Source: Symbiodinium natans
Lineage: Eukaryota; Sar; Dinophyceae; Suessiales; Symbiodiniaceae
Assembly: GCA_905221605.1 (NCBI GenBank)
Contig: CAJNDS010002279.1
Location: 399,086-463,085 of the forward strand
Direction: 5' to 3'
DNA length: 64,000 bases
Positions 23,353 to 33,629 of the stretch are shown here, in pieces (positions within the stretch are counted from its first letter, which is position 1; every line of letters begins with the position of its first letter). The notes under the pieces were generated by a model, which was not told the origin of the DNA, searched no databases, and saw only the letters and a program-made list of their open reading frames with translations. Both the position numbers and the translations under genes were made by a program.

Positions 23353-23689
23353 AAAATGTATGGCGCAATAGTCGAGAAGCCGGAAGGTGCCGCAGGCGCC
23401 ATTACCGCAGCAGCCGGCACGTTGTCGGCTGGAATCCAGGCGGGTCCAGGATTTATAATGGACTGGCCTTAGGGTTTAGGGTTTAGGGTTTAGGGTTTAG
23501 GGTTTAGGGTTTAGGGTTTTCGGGGCTTTGGGCTTGCGTTTAGGTTCCAGGGCCTATGGTTTAGGGTTTCCATATGGGGCTTAGGCTTACTACAAGTACA
23601 TGTTGCAATAGACGGTCCCTTCGCCATGAATTGAACCGTAGAGACCAACGTGTGTGCTCATGCAGCTCTCGTGACTGCCTTCAAAGATG

Positions 23690-23941
23690 CAATACATATA
23701 AATACAAATATATACATATGAATATAACTAAACATACAAATATACATAAACAAACATAAAAATAAACAAATGTACGTATGTATGTATATATACATCATCC
23801 CTAAACATCAGAAGCCCGGTGTATACATACATACATATATATATATATGTGTGTATGTATATACACATACACTTACATACATGCATATGTATACTATACA
23901 TATACATATATATATATATATATACATGTGTGTGTGTGTGT
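23690..23941. repeat. AT-rich microsatellite block (ACAT, TA, TG)
   Basis: ACATACAT, (TA)n and (TG)8 runs precede the coding-like fragment at 23944. Confidence 0.9.
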
Positions 23942-23943
23942 GC

Positions 23944-24098
23944 AGAGACCACCTTCTCAACGGCGCTGTCCGTATTTCGAGGCCTGCCCTTTTGCTCTCC
24001 GATACAGCCGATACAGGCCGTCCGCCAGCAGCGACGACCATGAGGATGAGCTTTTCGCAATCGAGGAGGCCGTCAGTGCCGTCAGCCGTGGGGTTTAG
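23944..24098 (+). other. Coding-like fragment ended by a telomere-unit stop
   Basis: The frame reads ...RYRPSASSDDHEDELFAIEE then AVSAVSRGV and stops at the TAG of the first TTTAGGG. A TA/TG microsatellite bounds it on the left. Confidence 0.35.
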
Positions 24099-24954
24099 GG
24101 TTTAGGGTTTAGGGTTTAGGGTTTAGGGCTAGGGTTTGGGGTTCGGGGTTTCGGGTTTAACCGCAAGGCCTGGGGCAAAACAAAAAGCCCTAAGACCCTC
24201 AAAGACCCCTGAACCTGCTGAAGTTTTCCGAATCTGTGAAGTGGACCTGTTTTGGGCGCCTGTTTTTCGAGACACTGAGGGTGTCAGGCATTGACACGGA
24301 GATGCGAGTAGTGGTTTGGGGCTGGTTTTTGTGCTGCAGGGCCCAGATGCAACAATGGTTTAGGGGTTTAGAGTTTTTGGTTTAGGGTTTAGGGTTCAGG
24401 GCAGGGGTTTGAAGCATGGGTTTTGGGTCGGCGCGTTGTGATTTGGGGGTGCTACCAGGTCCACCTAAGAGTAACCTCTGCCACTTCACAACAGAAAAAA
24501 CAACCGCACCCTGATGATGGCCGAGCAAGGGCGTGGGATAGGATGTGCCCCTGAATGATTAGTCTTAGAGCAGTTGCCTCAATGAGGTAGTAGCACCCCC
24601 CTTTAGAAGAACTCAAGCCAAGAGAGTCCCCCGAGGCCCATAAGAACAAGGGGTCCAGTTGGGGTGATACCTGAAACCAACAGCCCTAAGGCCCTAAGCC
24701 CAAAACCCGAAGCAAGCCCTAAAACCGAACATCCCAAAAGACACCGAAAACCCAAACCCCAAGCCCAACGCCTAAAACCCTAAACCCTAGACCCTAAACC
24801 CTAAACCCTAAACCCTAAACTCTAAACCCTAAACCCTAAACCCTTAACCCTAAACCCTAAACCCTATACCAACCCCAGGACCCTCAAGCCGAAAGGCCTT
24901 CAGAACCTAAACCCTCAACCCTGGAAAGATCCCCACAACCCCTCCCCCCCCCCC

Positions 24955-25082
24955 CAAAAAAAAACAAAACAAAACAGTAATAATAATGATGATAACAATA
25001 ATAACTTTAATGGTAGTAGTCATAATAAGAATCATCATAATTATATTGGTAACAGTAATAATCAAAATGACAACAACAAATT
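24955..25082. repeat. A-rich / AAT-rich low-complexity tract
   Basis: A C-run then AAAACAAAAC and AATAATAATGATG-type trinucleotides. Confidence 0.75.
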
Positions 25083-25344
25083 AGCCCCCATCCCCCGAGG
25101 GCCCTGAAACCCTAAAGCCTTAAGACCTAAAACCCTTAGGCCCTAAACCCGAAACCCCCACAGCCCCCTAAGTAAACCCTCGACCCTGAATTTCTGAATC
25201 CTAAAACCTTTGTAAGCCCCAAACCCTAAATCCTAAACCCTAAACTCTAAACCCTAAACCCTAAACAAAACCCTAAAACCATTCAGCTCGAAGCCCCTGA
25301 GGCATGCCACGCTGAGTGGGAGGAGGGCCTGGAGGAGTCTTTAG

Positions 25345-25560
25345 TGTTTAGGGTTTAGGGTTTTGGGTTTTTGGGTTTTTGGGTTTTTGGGTTTTTGGGT
25401 TTTTGGGTTTTTGGGTTTTTGGGTTTTTGGGTTTTTGGGTTTTGGGGTTTTGGGGTTTTTGGGTTTTTGGGTTTTTGGGTTTAGGGTTTAGGGTTTAGGG
25501 TTTTAGGGTTTAGGGTTTTAGGGTTTAGGGTTTTAGGGTTTAGGGGTTTAGGGTTTAGGG
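25345..25560 (+). repeat. 8-bp TTTTTGGG array inside TTTAGGG units
   Basis: About 13 TTTTTGGG octamers are bounded by TTTAGGG heptamers and then by TTTAGGG/TTTTAGGG alternation. Confidence 0.9.
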
Positions 25561-25781
25561 TCAACGGACTCAGAAATCACCGCCGAAGGAGGCAGATGGC
25601 CTGAGTATGACCACGAGCCCAGGCTCCGCCGGTTTAGGGTTCAGGGTTTAGGGTTTAGGGTTTAGTGTTTAGGGTTTAGGGTTTAGGGTTTCTAAGCCTT
25701 AATTACCCCCTGAGTCCTAAGCCTTCGGTCTTTTGGAAGGCCCGGATTTCAGAAAGGCAACAGGAGCTGCACGCGCACGAC

Positions 25782-25808
25782 ACACACACACACACACACT
25801 CACACACA

Positions 25809-25903
<95 letters not shown>

Positions 25904-25904
25904 A

Positions 25905-25945
<41 letters not shown>

Positions 25946-26265
25946 ACGCGCACGCGCACGCGCACGCGCACGCGCACGCACACGCACACGCACACCCGCA
26001 CCCACGCACCGCACACGCGCACACGCCCACACGCCCACACGCCCACACGCACTTTCGCACACACGCACACACGCACACACGCACACACGCACACACGCAC
26101 ACACGCACACACGCACACACGCACACACGCACGCACGCACACACGCACACACGCACGCACGCACACACGCACACACGCACACACGCACGCACGCACACAC
26201 GCACGCACCCACGCACCCACGCACGCACGCACGCACCCACGCACGCACGCACGCACGCACGCACG

Positions 26266-26302
<37 letters not shown>

Positions 26303-26370
26303 ACACACAGACACGCAGACACGCAGACACGCAGACACACAGACACACAGACACACACACACACACACCA
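25782..26370. repeat. ~590-bp CA microsatellite with CACG-type variants
   Basis: Pure (CA)n (25782-25900) grades into CACGCG, CACGCA, CACGCC and CAGACA blocks. Long open frames on both strands here are microsatellite artefacts. Confidence 0.95.
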
Positions 26371-26632
26371 CTGAAAGATACTTGCAAAACATTCCCCAGA
26401 AACACCCGCCAAAGTGGGTAAAATGACCGTGGTGATGAAGATGCATGGTGCCTGGGATTGGCTCAGGTCTTGGTAGTGTTAAGGCTTCTCGGCTAGGTCC
26501 AACAGGCCCCAGGCCCTAAACCACAAGCCCCAAACTTTTTTCTGTTTCGGCCCTTCAGGGAACGTCAGGGCAGGGAACCCGAAAACCCAAAGAACCCGAG
26601 ACACTCAACCAATTTTTCGCCCTCAGCCCTAC

Positions 26633-26727
26633 CTAGGTAAGCCCTTGGGATATTTGCATGTTTCTTTTGGTGAGTTTAAGAGGATCGAATTTCGGAACAC
26701 AGTTCGAGGGTTGTTAAGGGCCTATAG
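26633..26727. mobile_element. Family C element
   Basis: It begins CTAGGTAAGCCCTTGGGATA and contains GAGTTTAAGAGGATCGAATT, then GTTAAGGGCCTATAG at the right end. No clear target duplication is visible. Confidence 0.65.
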
Positions 26728-26934
26728 CAAGGGAGGAACGCAGAGGCATTTCCAGATGTAGCCGCATGGGCTTCAGGATTGTGGGTTTTGGGAGTTTCGG
26801 GTTTAGGGTTTAGGGTTTAGGGTTTAGGGCTACGAGCATGTTTGGCTATTTCCTGTGAGCTCAACCAAACATGGCTCATGAGACCAAGAAGATCTCACTG
26901 CATGTCGAAATCGAAGCGCCGGTGATCCTAGCAA

Positions 26935-27055
26935 ACCCTGTAAGCCATTAACCCTAGACCCTAAACCTTGCAAGCCCTTAACCCAGAACCCTAAACCCTG
27001 TAAGCCCTTAACCCTAAACCCTAAACCCTGTACGCCCCTAACCCTAAAACCCGCC
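26935..27055. repeat. Compound repeat of CCCTAAA with CCCTGTAAGCC
   Basis: AAACCCTGTAAGCCCTTAAC followed by CCTAAACCCTAAACC recurs about three to four times at roughly 33-35-bp spacing. Confidence 0.7.
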
Positions 27056-27059
27056 AGCT

Positions 27060-27460
27060 GAGCTTCTTTCTAGTTCCATATCATCATGTGGGAGTTTACC
27101 AAAGTTACTGGCCCCAAATATAGTAGGATTCCCTGATACTAAGGACCCCAAGAAGGTACAGTACCCCGAATTTGCCGCAACCCCCCATATTGTGCGTCTT
27201 GACCGGAGGTAGGTAATGCTTTCTTCTTTTTCCTAGGCTACGGTGGGGGAACTTGCCAAGCTGCACAGAAAGTTGTGCAGGTGGAGCGCTGGGTGTGCCC
27301 CGCACCCCACGGATTACCAAGCACATGCTGATGAACGACGACACCGCAACTTCAGCAGCATAGCACAGGGGTTTCTTTGTTCTTAGGAGTTGTTGTTGGA
27401 GTCAAACAGGGTTAAAGGGTGCATTGGGCCTTTTAAAGTGTTGTGCAGCGCATGCGTAGC
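27060..27460. other. Island without telomere units, no recognised feature
   Basis: Ordinary-looking sequence. A minus-strand frame of 79 codons (27105-27344) has no domain or convincing composition. Confidence 0.3.
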
Positions 27461-27617
27461 CCCTAGCCCTAGGCTAAACCCCAATCCCTAAGCCCTAGGC
27501 TTTCGAGAAGAGGGAACGAGGAACTCTGAATCCTGGTTCATGGGTGACTTACTAGTTCTTTGGGGTCAGGGTTTAGGGCTAGCGACCCTACATACTCCCT
27601 GCAACATGGAGTACACA

Positions 27618-27700
27618 CACACATATATATATATACACAAAGGCGTATATACATATGTATATATATATATATATATATTTGTATAAGCACAGTATATACG
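27618..27700. repeat. TA microsatellite
   Basis: ACACACACATATATATATAT and (TA)10 blocks. Confidence 0.85.
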
Positions 27701-29211
27701 CATATGTATAAGTGGAAGCTTCTTCCTTCTTCGGCCCGGGACTGCCCAGCGGCGATTGGGTTTAGGGTTTAGGGTTTAGGTTTAGGGTTTAGGGTTTGGG
27801 GCTCCCTAACCCTGAAGACCCCTAAGCTGAAGGCCTGGAGGTAGAAGGGTTTAGGGTCTAGGTTTGGGTTTGCCGGTGTCGCCATTTCCCTTCAGAGGTC
27901 TGGAAGAAGCGGATCATTCCAGCCTCGCGCACGGCACCCAGTGGGCAGCTGTCTCTGTGGGCAAGTCATTTCCATGCAGTTGCAACAGTGGATACTGGCC
28001 CTGTGCACACCCCAAACCAATGAGATGAAGAATCCGAATCCGACCTGCATCAGAAACCTCATCCTCCACCAGCACATCCCATCACCACATGCTTAATGGC
28101 TGCGGCTTTCCTTCCTGCAAGAGCTCAGAACCCAACAGCCGAAACCCTTGCCAGCTAAACACAGAGAGTACTTGGGGGTCCATGGGTACTTGCAACCCCA
28201 ATGATAAGTCTACTTATAACCTACTTAGAGGACTTGGGGGGCTTACAAGTGCAGTCATAATGGGGTTGATAATAATCCCTCCTGGCGCGTTCATGCGTGG
28301 TTGTTGGCGCCTTGAAGGTGGAAGCCTTGAAGCCCTGAAACCCTAGACCCTAAACCCCAAACCCTAAATCCCAAACCCTAAACCCTAAACCCAAGACCCT
28401 AAACCCTATAGACCCTAAACCCTAAACCCATAATTAGGTGACATGCAAGTAGACCACAACAAGGACCTATCTACCGAAGCCCTGGCTGCCTCGTGTGGAT
28501 GTCAGAGTCGAAGCCCTGAAACCCCTAAACTCCAAAAGCCCTTAACCTAAACCCTAAAGCCTAAACCCTAAACCCTAAACCCTAAACCTCCCCTAATAAA
28601 ACGCTTGAGACTCGTTGAAAAAAAGACCTTGTTGTAAAACTACATAGGGAACCCCCCCCCCCCCCCGGGTAATTGCCGTTTAGTTGCTGAGGTTTGCCTG
28701 AGCTGCTCTCTCGGCAGAGACCCGCCTGCATGAGACATGTTAGGTGGTTTCAGATGTCAGCAGTACATTGGGCTGTGCGGTTGTTCCTCCAAGCCCTTCG
28801 GATCTAGGGTGAAAGGGTTATAGGGTTTAGGCTTAAAGGTTTAGGGATATAGGGCTTAGGGTTTAGGGTTTAGGGTTTGGGGTAAGGGATCGCAAGCAAA
28901 AGCATGTCCCGCATCCCAAGCCGGGTATCATGCTGGTCGCCGCAGGGGCCGAAGGTACGAGTCCTCTGCAAACCTACACTTGAGCCTCCAGAACCATGGT
29001 GAGTTGAGTTTAGGGTTTAGGGTTTAGGGTTTAGGGTTTAGCGTTTAGGGTTTAGGGTGTACGGTGTAAAGTGTAGAGTTTACGGAGTGGGGTTTACGCA
29101 AGCTCCAGAGCCCAAACCCCGGAAGTTCCATGGTGGGTTCAAGGTTATTTAAGCATCGATAAGTTGCTTAAATGGTGATTTAGCGGGGTTGTCACCTGGT
29201 GTGGGGTGAGT

Positions 29212-29320
29212 ATATGGGTGGTTGTCAACATTGTGGTCCCTTTTTGGATCCCTACAATAATACGGCACCTATTCTTCAGGGTAACCCAAAAGGGATCATC
29301 ATTTTGACAGCCACCCATAT
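29212..29320. mobile_element. Inverted-repeat element, ATATGGGTGGTTGTCAA ends
   Basis: ATATGGGTGGTTGTCAACAT on the left mirrors TTTTGACAGCCACCCATAT on the right, and GGTCCCTTTTTGG mirrors CCAAAAGGGATC. It is 109 bp and single-copy here. Confidence 0.75.
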
Positions 29321-29689
29321 GTGTTGACCCAAACTCTTCTCCTTTGTCCATGTGCCTAAATGCTGACCCCCCAACACTTTCACGACCGCGCACACCAGGC
29401 AAGAGCTACAGCAAAATCGGAAAACCCTCAAGGCGCCTGCGGACGGTTGCAAGCTCATGTCTTTTACCTTACGTTGTCTCATGTTAGCAGTCCTTGCGCA
29501 GCCTACGGCCTATGGTCAGTTCTCTACATTATGAGGTCTCGTCTTGTTCTATGGAATATGCCCAGATATCGAACACACTGAACGAGGTGGCGCTGGCTCT
29601 AGGCTTGTTTTAACCCTAAGAGTCCATGTACCACATTCTACGCTTCAGTGTTTCGGATTTTGGGGTTCAGGGTTTCAGGGCCTCTGAGA

Positions 29690-29790
29690 GGCAGACACAC
29701 GGATAGGGAGAGAGGGAAAGAGGGAGAGAGAGAGAGAGAGACAGGGAGAGAGGGAGAGAGACAGAGAGAGAGAGAAAGTGAGAGAGTGGG
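29690..29790. repeat. GA-rich microsatellite
   Basis: AGAGAGGG and (GA)n with GACAG interruptions. Its minus-strand Leu/Ser frame is an artefact. Confidence 0.9.
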
Positions 29791-30063
29791 CTGACATTCA
29801 GGGCAAAAAGGGGTTCTTCTTTCGGGTTCAGGGTGTTGCCCTAATCTTAAACCCGGGAGCGGAGGACTCGAAACGTCCGCTGACTGTGAATTGCAGACGT
29901 TCGGGCTCAGGAAAGAGCTACCTGATGTTTGATTCTTATGTACCCTAAACCTTGAACCCAAAGCCCCAAAACCCCAAAATCCCAGAACCCCAAAATCCCC
30001 AAAACCCCAAAACCCCACACTCCCAAAACCCTAACAAACATTAGGCCACACACAGGGCTGTTC

Positions 30064-31473
30064 ATGACATGTCATGTCCTGTATACGATTGAGGTGGGCC
30101 TGCTGAGTGGCAGGGCCGTGTCACTGGAAGCAGCACCGGGTGAGCGTATAGAAGCTTTGAAGAAGAGAGCGCAGCAGGCTTTAGCAGTTGGCAACGGCAG
30201 ACTCTTGGACGCCTCTGGAGGCATTCTGGATGGAGCAGCCACTCTTGAGGAATCTGGGCTCCAGAGCGGGGATGTGCTGACGTTGCAGCTGAGCAGCGTT
30301 CGCGTCCGTGGCAACTATTGGGCTTTTGCTGCCATTCTGGGTGATGGGTCTGTTGTGACTTGGGGTTATGCTGACCGGGGTGGCGACAGCAGTGATGTGC
30401 AAGCTCAGCTGAGGGATGTGCAACAGATCCAAGCTACCGACCAAGCGTTTGCTGGCATTCTGAGCGACGGGTCCGTTGTGACCTGGGGTGACCCTCAATA
30501 TGGTGGTGACAGCAGTGTCGTGCGGGCTCGGCTGAAGGACGTGCAGCAGATCCAATCTAACAGGTGGGCTTTTGCTGCGATTCTGGGCGATGGGTCCGTT
30601 GTGACTTGGGGCTGTGCCGAGAGTGGTGGCGACAGCCGTGCTGTGCAAGGTCAGCTGAGGGAAGTGAAGCAGATCCAAGCTACCGATATGGCTTTTGCTG
30701 CCATTCTGGGTGATGGGTCTGTTGTGACCTGGGGCGATGCTTTCCGTGGTGGCGACAGCAATGCTGTGCAGGGTCAGCTGAAGGACGTGCAGCAGGTCCA
30801 AGCTACAGGCGGTGCTTTTGCTGCCATTCTTGGCGATGGGTCCGTTGTGACCTGGGGCGATGCTGGCCGTGGTGGTGACAGCAGTGCTGTACAAGAGCAG
30901 CTGAAGGACGTGCGGAAAATCCAAGCTACTAGCAGGGCCGTCGCTGCCATTCTGGGCGATGGGTCTGTGGTGACCTGGGGCAATGCTCGGTGCGGTGGAG
31001 ACAGCCGGGATGTGCAAGGTCAGCTCAAAGATGTGCAGCAGATCCAAAAAGCCAGCACGACGGCGTTCGCCGCCCTTCTGGGCGATGGGTCTGTTGTGGC
31101 CTGTGGCGATGCTTACTTTGGTGGCGACAACAGCGCTGTTCAGGGCCAGCTCAAGGATGTCCAGCAGATCCAAGCTACCGACAGTGCGTTTGCTGCCATT
31201 TTGGGTCAGGGGGCCGTCGTGACCTGGGGCTGTGCTGAAAGTGGTGGCGAAAGCAGTGTTGTGCAACATCAGTTGCAGGACGTGCAGCAAATCCAAGCTA
31301 CCAAAAATGCGTTTGCCGCCATTCTCGGCGATGGGTCTGTTGTGACATGGGGCAGTGCTTCCCGTGGTGGCGACAGCAATGCTGTGCAGGGTCAGCTGAA
31401 GGACGTTCTGCAGATCCAAGCTACCAGCGGTGCTTTTGCTGCGATTCTGGGCGATGGCTCTATTGTGTCTTAG
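30064..31473 (+). CDS. Ubiquitin-like + tandem 41-residue repeat protein (RCC1/HERC-like), C-terminus cut by an inserted element
   Basis: This intronless 469-codon frame is the only convincing gene. Residues 1-83 look like a ubiquitin-like beta-grasp segment (an SGRAVSLEAAPGERIEALKK-type core and a DVLTLQL strand). From about residue 84 come ten tandem repeats of ~41 residues with core AFAAILGDGSVVTWG, then GGDS, then VQGQLKDVQQIQAT. These resemble the RCC1-like repeats of dinoflagellate predicted proteins often labelled HERC or UVR8-like; that family link is from memory. RCC1-type repeats normally form propellers that bind proteins or chromatin, but no HECT or other catalytic domain is present, so the function is unknown. 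The tenth repeat stops after GDGSIVS because a 112-bp inverted-repeat element begins at 31470 and supplies TAG at 31471-31473. The upstream frame stays open for a short distance, so the ATG at 30064 is the first Met, not a proven start. No promoter, splice leader or poly(A) signal was recognised. Confidence 0.85.
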   Translation: MTCHVLYTIEVGLLSGRAVSLEAAPGERIEALKKRAQQALAVGNGRLLDASGGILDGAATLEESGLQSGDVLTLQLSSVRVRGNYWAFAAILGDGSVVTWGYADRGGDSSDVQAQLRDVQQIQATDQAFAGILSDGSVVTWGDPQYGGDSSVVRARLKDVQQIQSNRWAFAAILGDGSVVTWGCAESGGDSRAVQGQLREVKQIQATDMAFAAILGDGSVVTWGDAFRGGDSNAVQGQLKDVQQVQATGGAFAAILGDGSVVTWGDAGRGGDSSAVQEQLKDVRKIQATSRAVAAILGDGSVVTWGNARCGGDSRDVQGQLKDVQQIQKASTTAFAALLGDGSVVACGDAYFGGDNSAVQGQLKDVQQIQATDSAFAAILGQGAVVTWGCAESGGESSVVQHQLQDVQQIQATKNAFAAILGDGSVVTWGSASRGGDSNAVQGQLKDVLQIQATSGAFAAILGDGSIVS

Positions 31474-31581
31474 GCAGCCCAGTGGTACCGTTTACCCTTT
31501 TTTTGGTTCTGGTTTCCCTTACGAAATCACCATAGCCAAAAGAACACGGTGCCCTTATAATATGGTTACTGGGCTACCAAG
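31470..31581. mobile_element. Family A inverted-repeat element (MITE-like) inside the repeat gene
   Basis: The element is 112 bp. Its left end reads TTAGGCAGCCCAGTGGTACC and its right end GGTTACTGGGCTACCAAG, which are imperfect inverted repeats. It is flanked by GTGTC at 31465-31469 and 31582-31586, a 5-bp target-site duplication. It has no coding capacity, so it is non-autonomous. A 112-bp relative lies at 40011-40122. Confidence 0.85.
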
Positions 31582-31701
31582 GTGTCCTGGGGCGATTCTG
31601 ACCTTGGAGGCGACAGCGGCGCTGTGCAATTTCAGCTGCCTGTTCCGGGCGATGGGCCGGCAAAAAAGACCCATCACTTGTTGTTTCATTGCTATCACTA
31701 G
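31582..31701 (+). pseudogene. Severed 3' end of the repeat gene, beyond the inserted element
   Basis: Reading from the right-hand GTGTC duplication gives VSWGDSDLGGDSGAVQFQL, the second half of a repeat like those upstream. It continues for about 20 residues to TAG at 31699-31701. The phase is exactly what the upstream frame would have if the element and one GTGTC copy were absent. It is seen as an untranslated remnant unless the element is spliced out. Confidence 0.75.
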
Positions 31702-31972
31702 GTTTTCACTGAACAGCTTAGCCCAGAAGTTCACCAAACCTGCAATACAGCATCACCCACTATACCCTGTAAATGTCAATAACATACAGATTGTTGAAGT
31801 CAACATTCACCCAGTACCTTCAAGCCCCAGTGTATGCAGGTGCAAAAAGAACCTTGGCTAAGACAGGAAGGAGCCTGAATCATTACCGACATCATCCCAT
31901 AGACTAGCCCGATGCACATGCATCAGCCAGGTGGCTGCCAAAAACTTCCAGACTACCCAAAAAACGCACTTT
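31702..31972 (+). other. Downstream flank / likely former 3' UTR of the repeat gene
   Basis: About 270 bp without telomere units or repeats follow the severed tail. No ORF or polyadenylation motif stands out. The block ends where degenerate CCCTAAA units resume. Confidence 0.4.
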
Positions 31973-32448
31973 TTCTAAACCCTATCCCCTAAACCCTTAA
32001 CCCTAAACCCTAAACCCTTTTCTAAACCCTGAACCCAACCGTAGGCTGCTTGTATAGCCTTGTACGATAAAGGAAACTTGATGTTGCTCCTGGTTTAGAG
32101 TTTCGGGTTCAAGGGCCCCGGAGGCTGCTTGGCTGCCTTGCGCTTGGTCAAGTCCCTAAACCCTAAACCCTAAACCCTAAACCCTAAACCCTGAACCACG
32201 CAGTGATACACTCTTTTCCCACTACATCTCCATCGTGCATCCCTAATAAGCCCTACAAACCTCAAGCAAAAACCAACCTAAGCCCCACGGACCACACACT
32301 CTATTAGGGTTTAGGGTTCAGGGTTTAGGGTTTAGGGTTTAAACCACCCTAAGCCCCACGGACCACACCCTCTATCCGACTCTGGCGCCGGGGCCAGTCA
32401 GAGTCTGCCTGAAAAGGTGCTGAACCTCAATTGGCCATGACCCCATGG

Positions 32449-32587
32449 TTCTTAGTAGGGAATGAGGCAATTAGGGTTATATATATATATATACGCAGAA
32501 ATATTTATTATATATACATATATATATATGTACCGGTTAAGGGAGTAACAGGGGTACGTACCTCACTCCCTCATTCCCTACTAAGAA
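32449..32587. mobile_element. Inverted-repeat element with perfect 19-bp ends and AT-rich core
   Basis: TTCTTAGTAGGGAATGAGG at 32449-32467 and its exact reverse complement at 32569-32587 enclose an AT-rich core made mainly of TA repeats. Confidence 0.8.
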
Positions 32588-33109
32588 TCAGCCAACTCAT
32601 AGAGCGAGGTATAGGTTATGGTTCCATTCTCTCGAAGGGGGTCCGGGGGAACCTCAAGTAAGTAATTTAGGGTTTAGGGTTTAGGGTTTAGGGTTTAGGG
32701 TTTAGGGTTTAGGGTTTAGGGTTTAGGGTTTAATACGGGAGCCTCAATACTAAGATTCTGCCCTTGCAGTCCCCAACTGCAGCTAGAGCTTTGATTCCCG
32801 TCTCTTGGTCATTCGCCCAGATCCTCAGGATTGTAGAGTAGCTAGCCTTTGTCCTTTTTTTGGGGTAGTCGAATCCCGAAAGAAATCCCCAAGGTTAACC
32901 TTGAGTTGTCTAGGCTACTCGACAACTAGGAGAATTCTCAAGCCGCCAGGGCATCGGGAACACCAGCAACGTCCAGGCACAGGGCGGTTTAGGGTTTAGG
33001 GTTTAGGGTTTAGGGTTTAGGTTTTAGGGTTTAGGGTTTAGGGTTTAGGGTTTAGGGTTTAGCGCCAGCGCCATTGGGATCCAGGGACTGGATTTGCGGG
33101 GTGTAGGTT

Positions 33110-33218
33110 GGGATGTTGCTCCTTAATGCTAACAGTCCTCAATTAGGGATTGGATTAAGCTAAGCACTTTAACAAAAAAAACCTATAAATGGACTGTTAG
33201 AATAAGGAGCAACATCCC
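33110..33218. mobile_element. Family E foldback element, second copy
   Basis: GGGATGTTGCTCCTTAATGC then TAACAGTCC on the left is inverted against GGACTGTTAGAATAAGGAGC then AACATCCC. It includes a short A-run loop. Confidence 0.8.
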
Positions 33219-33310
33219 CAAGGTGTAGGGTTCACAGGGTATCCGAGACAACGGTTTGCCAGTCAACTGCTTAGTTCTGGACTCAAAAGGGGCGCCTTGG
33301 ACTCTTTTTG

Positions 33311-33370
33311 CCTACAGTTTGGTCGTAGTTACTTCCCTGAAGTAGTAGGTATAACCCATAAAGCTCTAGG
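33311..33370. mobile_element. Family H element in opposite orientation
   Basis: CCTACAGTTTGGTCGTAGTT, CCTGAAGTAGTAGGTATAAC and CCATAAAGCTCTAGG equal the reverse complement of 21967-22025 with scattered changes. Confidence 0.65.
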
Positions 33371-33509
33371 TAAAGGGGGGCTGGTTGTGCATCCCGGTGA
33401 AAAACTGTAAACCCTAAGCCTGAAAACCCATTTCACTCATCCTGGATACCCAAGACTGATACTCGGAGCAGCCTTAGGGCTCAAGCAAAGCCCTTCGGGA
33501 TATCTTTCT

Positions 33510-33629
33510 GGTACTTTACCGTAACGTTAGATCCTTAGATCCTTACATTTTTTGGGTTTTGTTGGGTTTCTTAGTAAGGCAGCTAACAGTTTAATTTATA
33601 GCTACCCTCCTGAGTGCAGCCAAGATATA
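33510..33629. repeat. Dispersed repeat I, first copy
   Basis: GTACTTTACCGTAACGTTAG, ATCCTTACATTTTTTGGG, TTTCTTAGTAAGGCAGC and GAGTGCAGCCAAG match 63161-63270 in order. No other copy was noticed. Confidence 0.65.

Noticed and set aside
25345-25560. CRISPR-like regular repeat
   Set aside because: The units are contiguous 8-mers without spacers. No array here has unique spacers of constant length.
25703-26446. Long Cys/Val and His/Thr ORFs on both strands
   Set aside because: They are translations of the CA microsatellite.
30181-31419. 412-codon ORF on the minus strand opposite the repeat gene
   Set aside because: It is the mirror of a 123-bp in-phase repeat, which keeps an antisense frame open. 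The sense protein has the recognisable repeat consensus.
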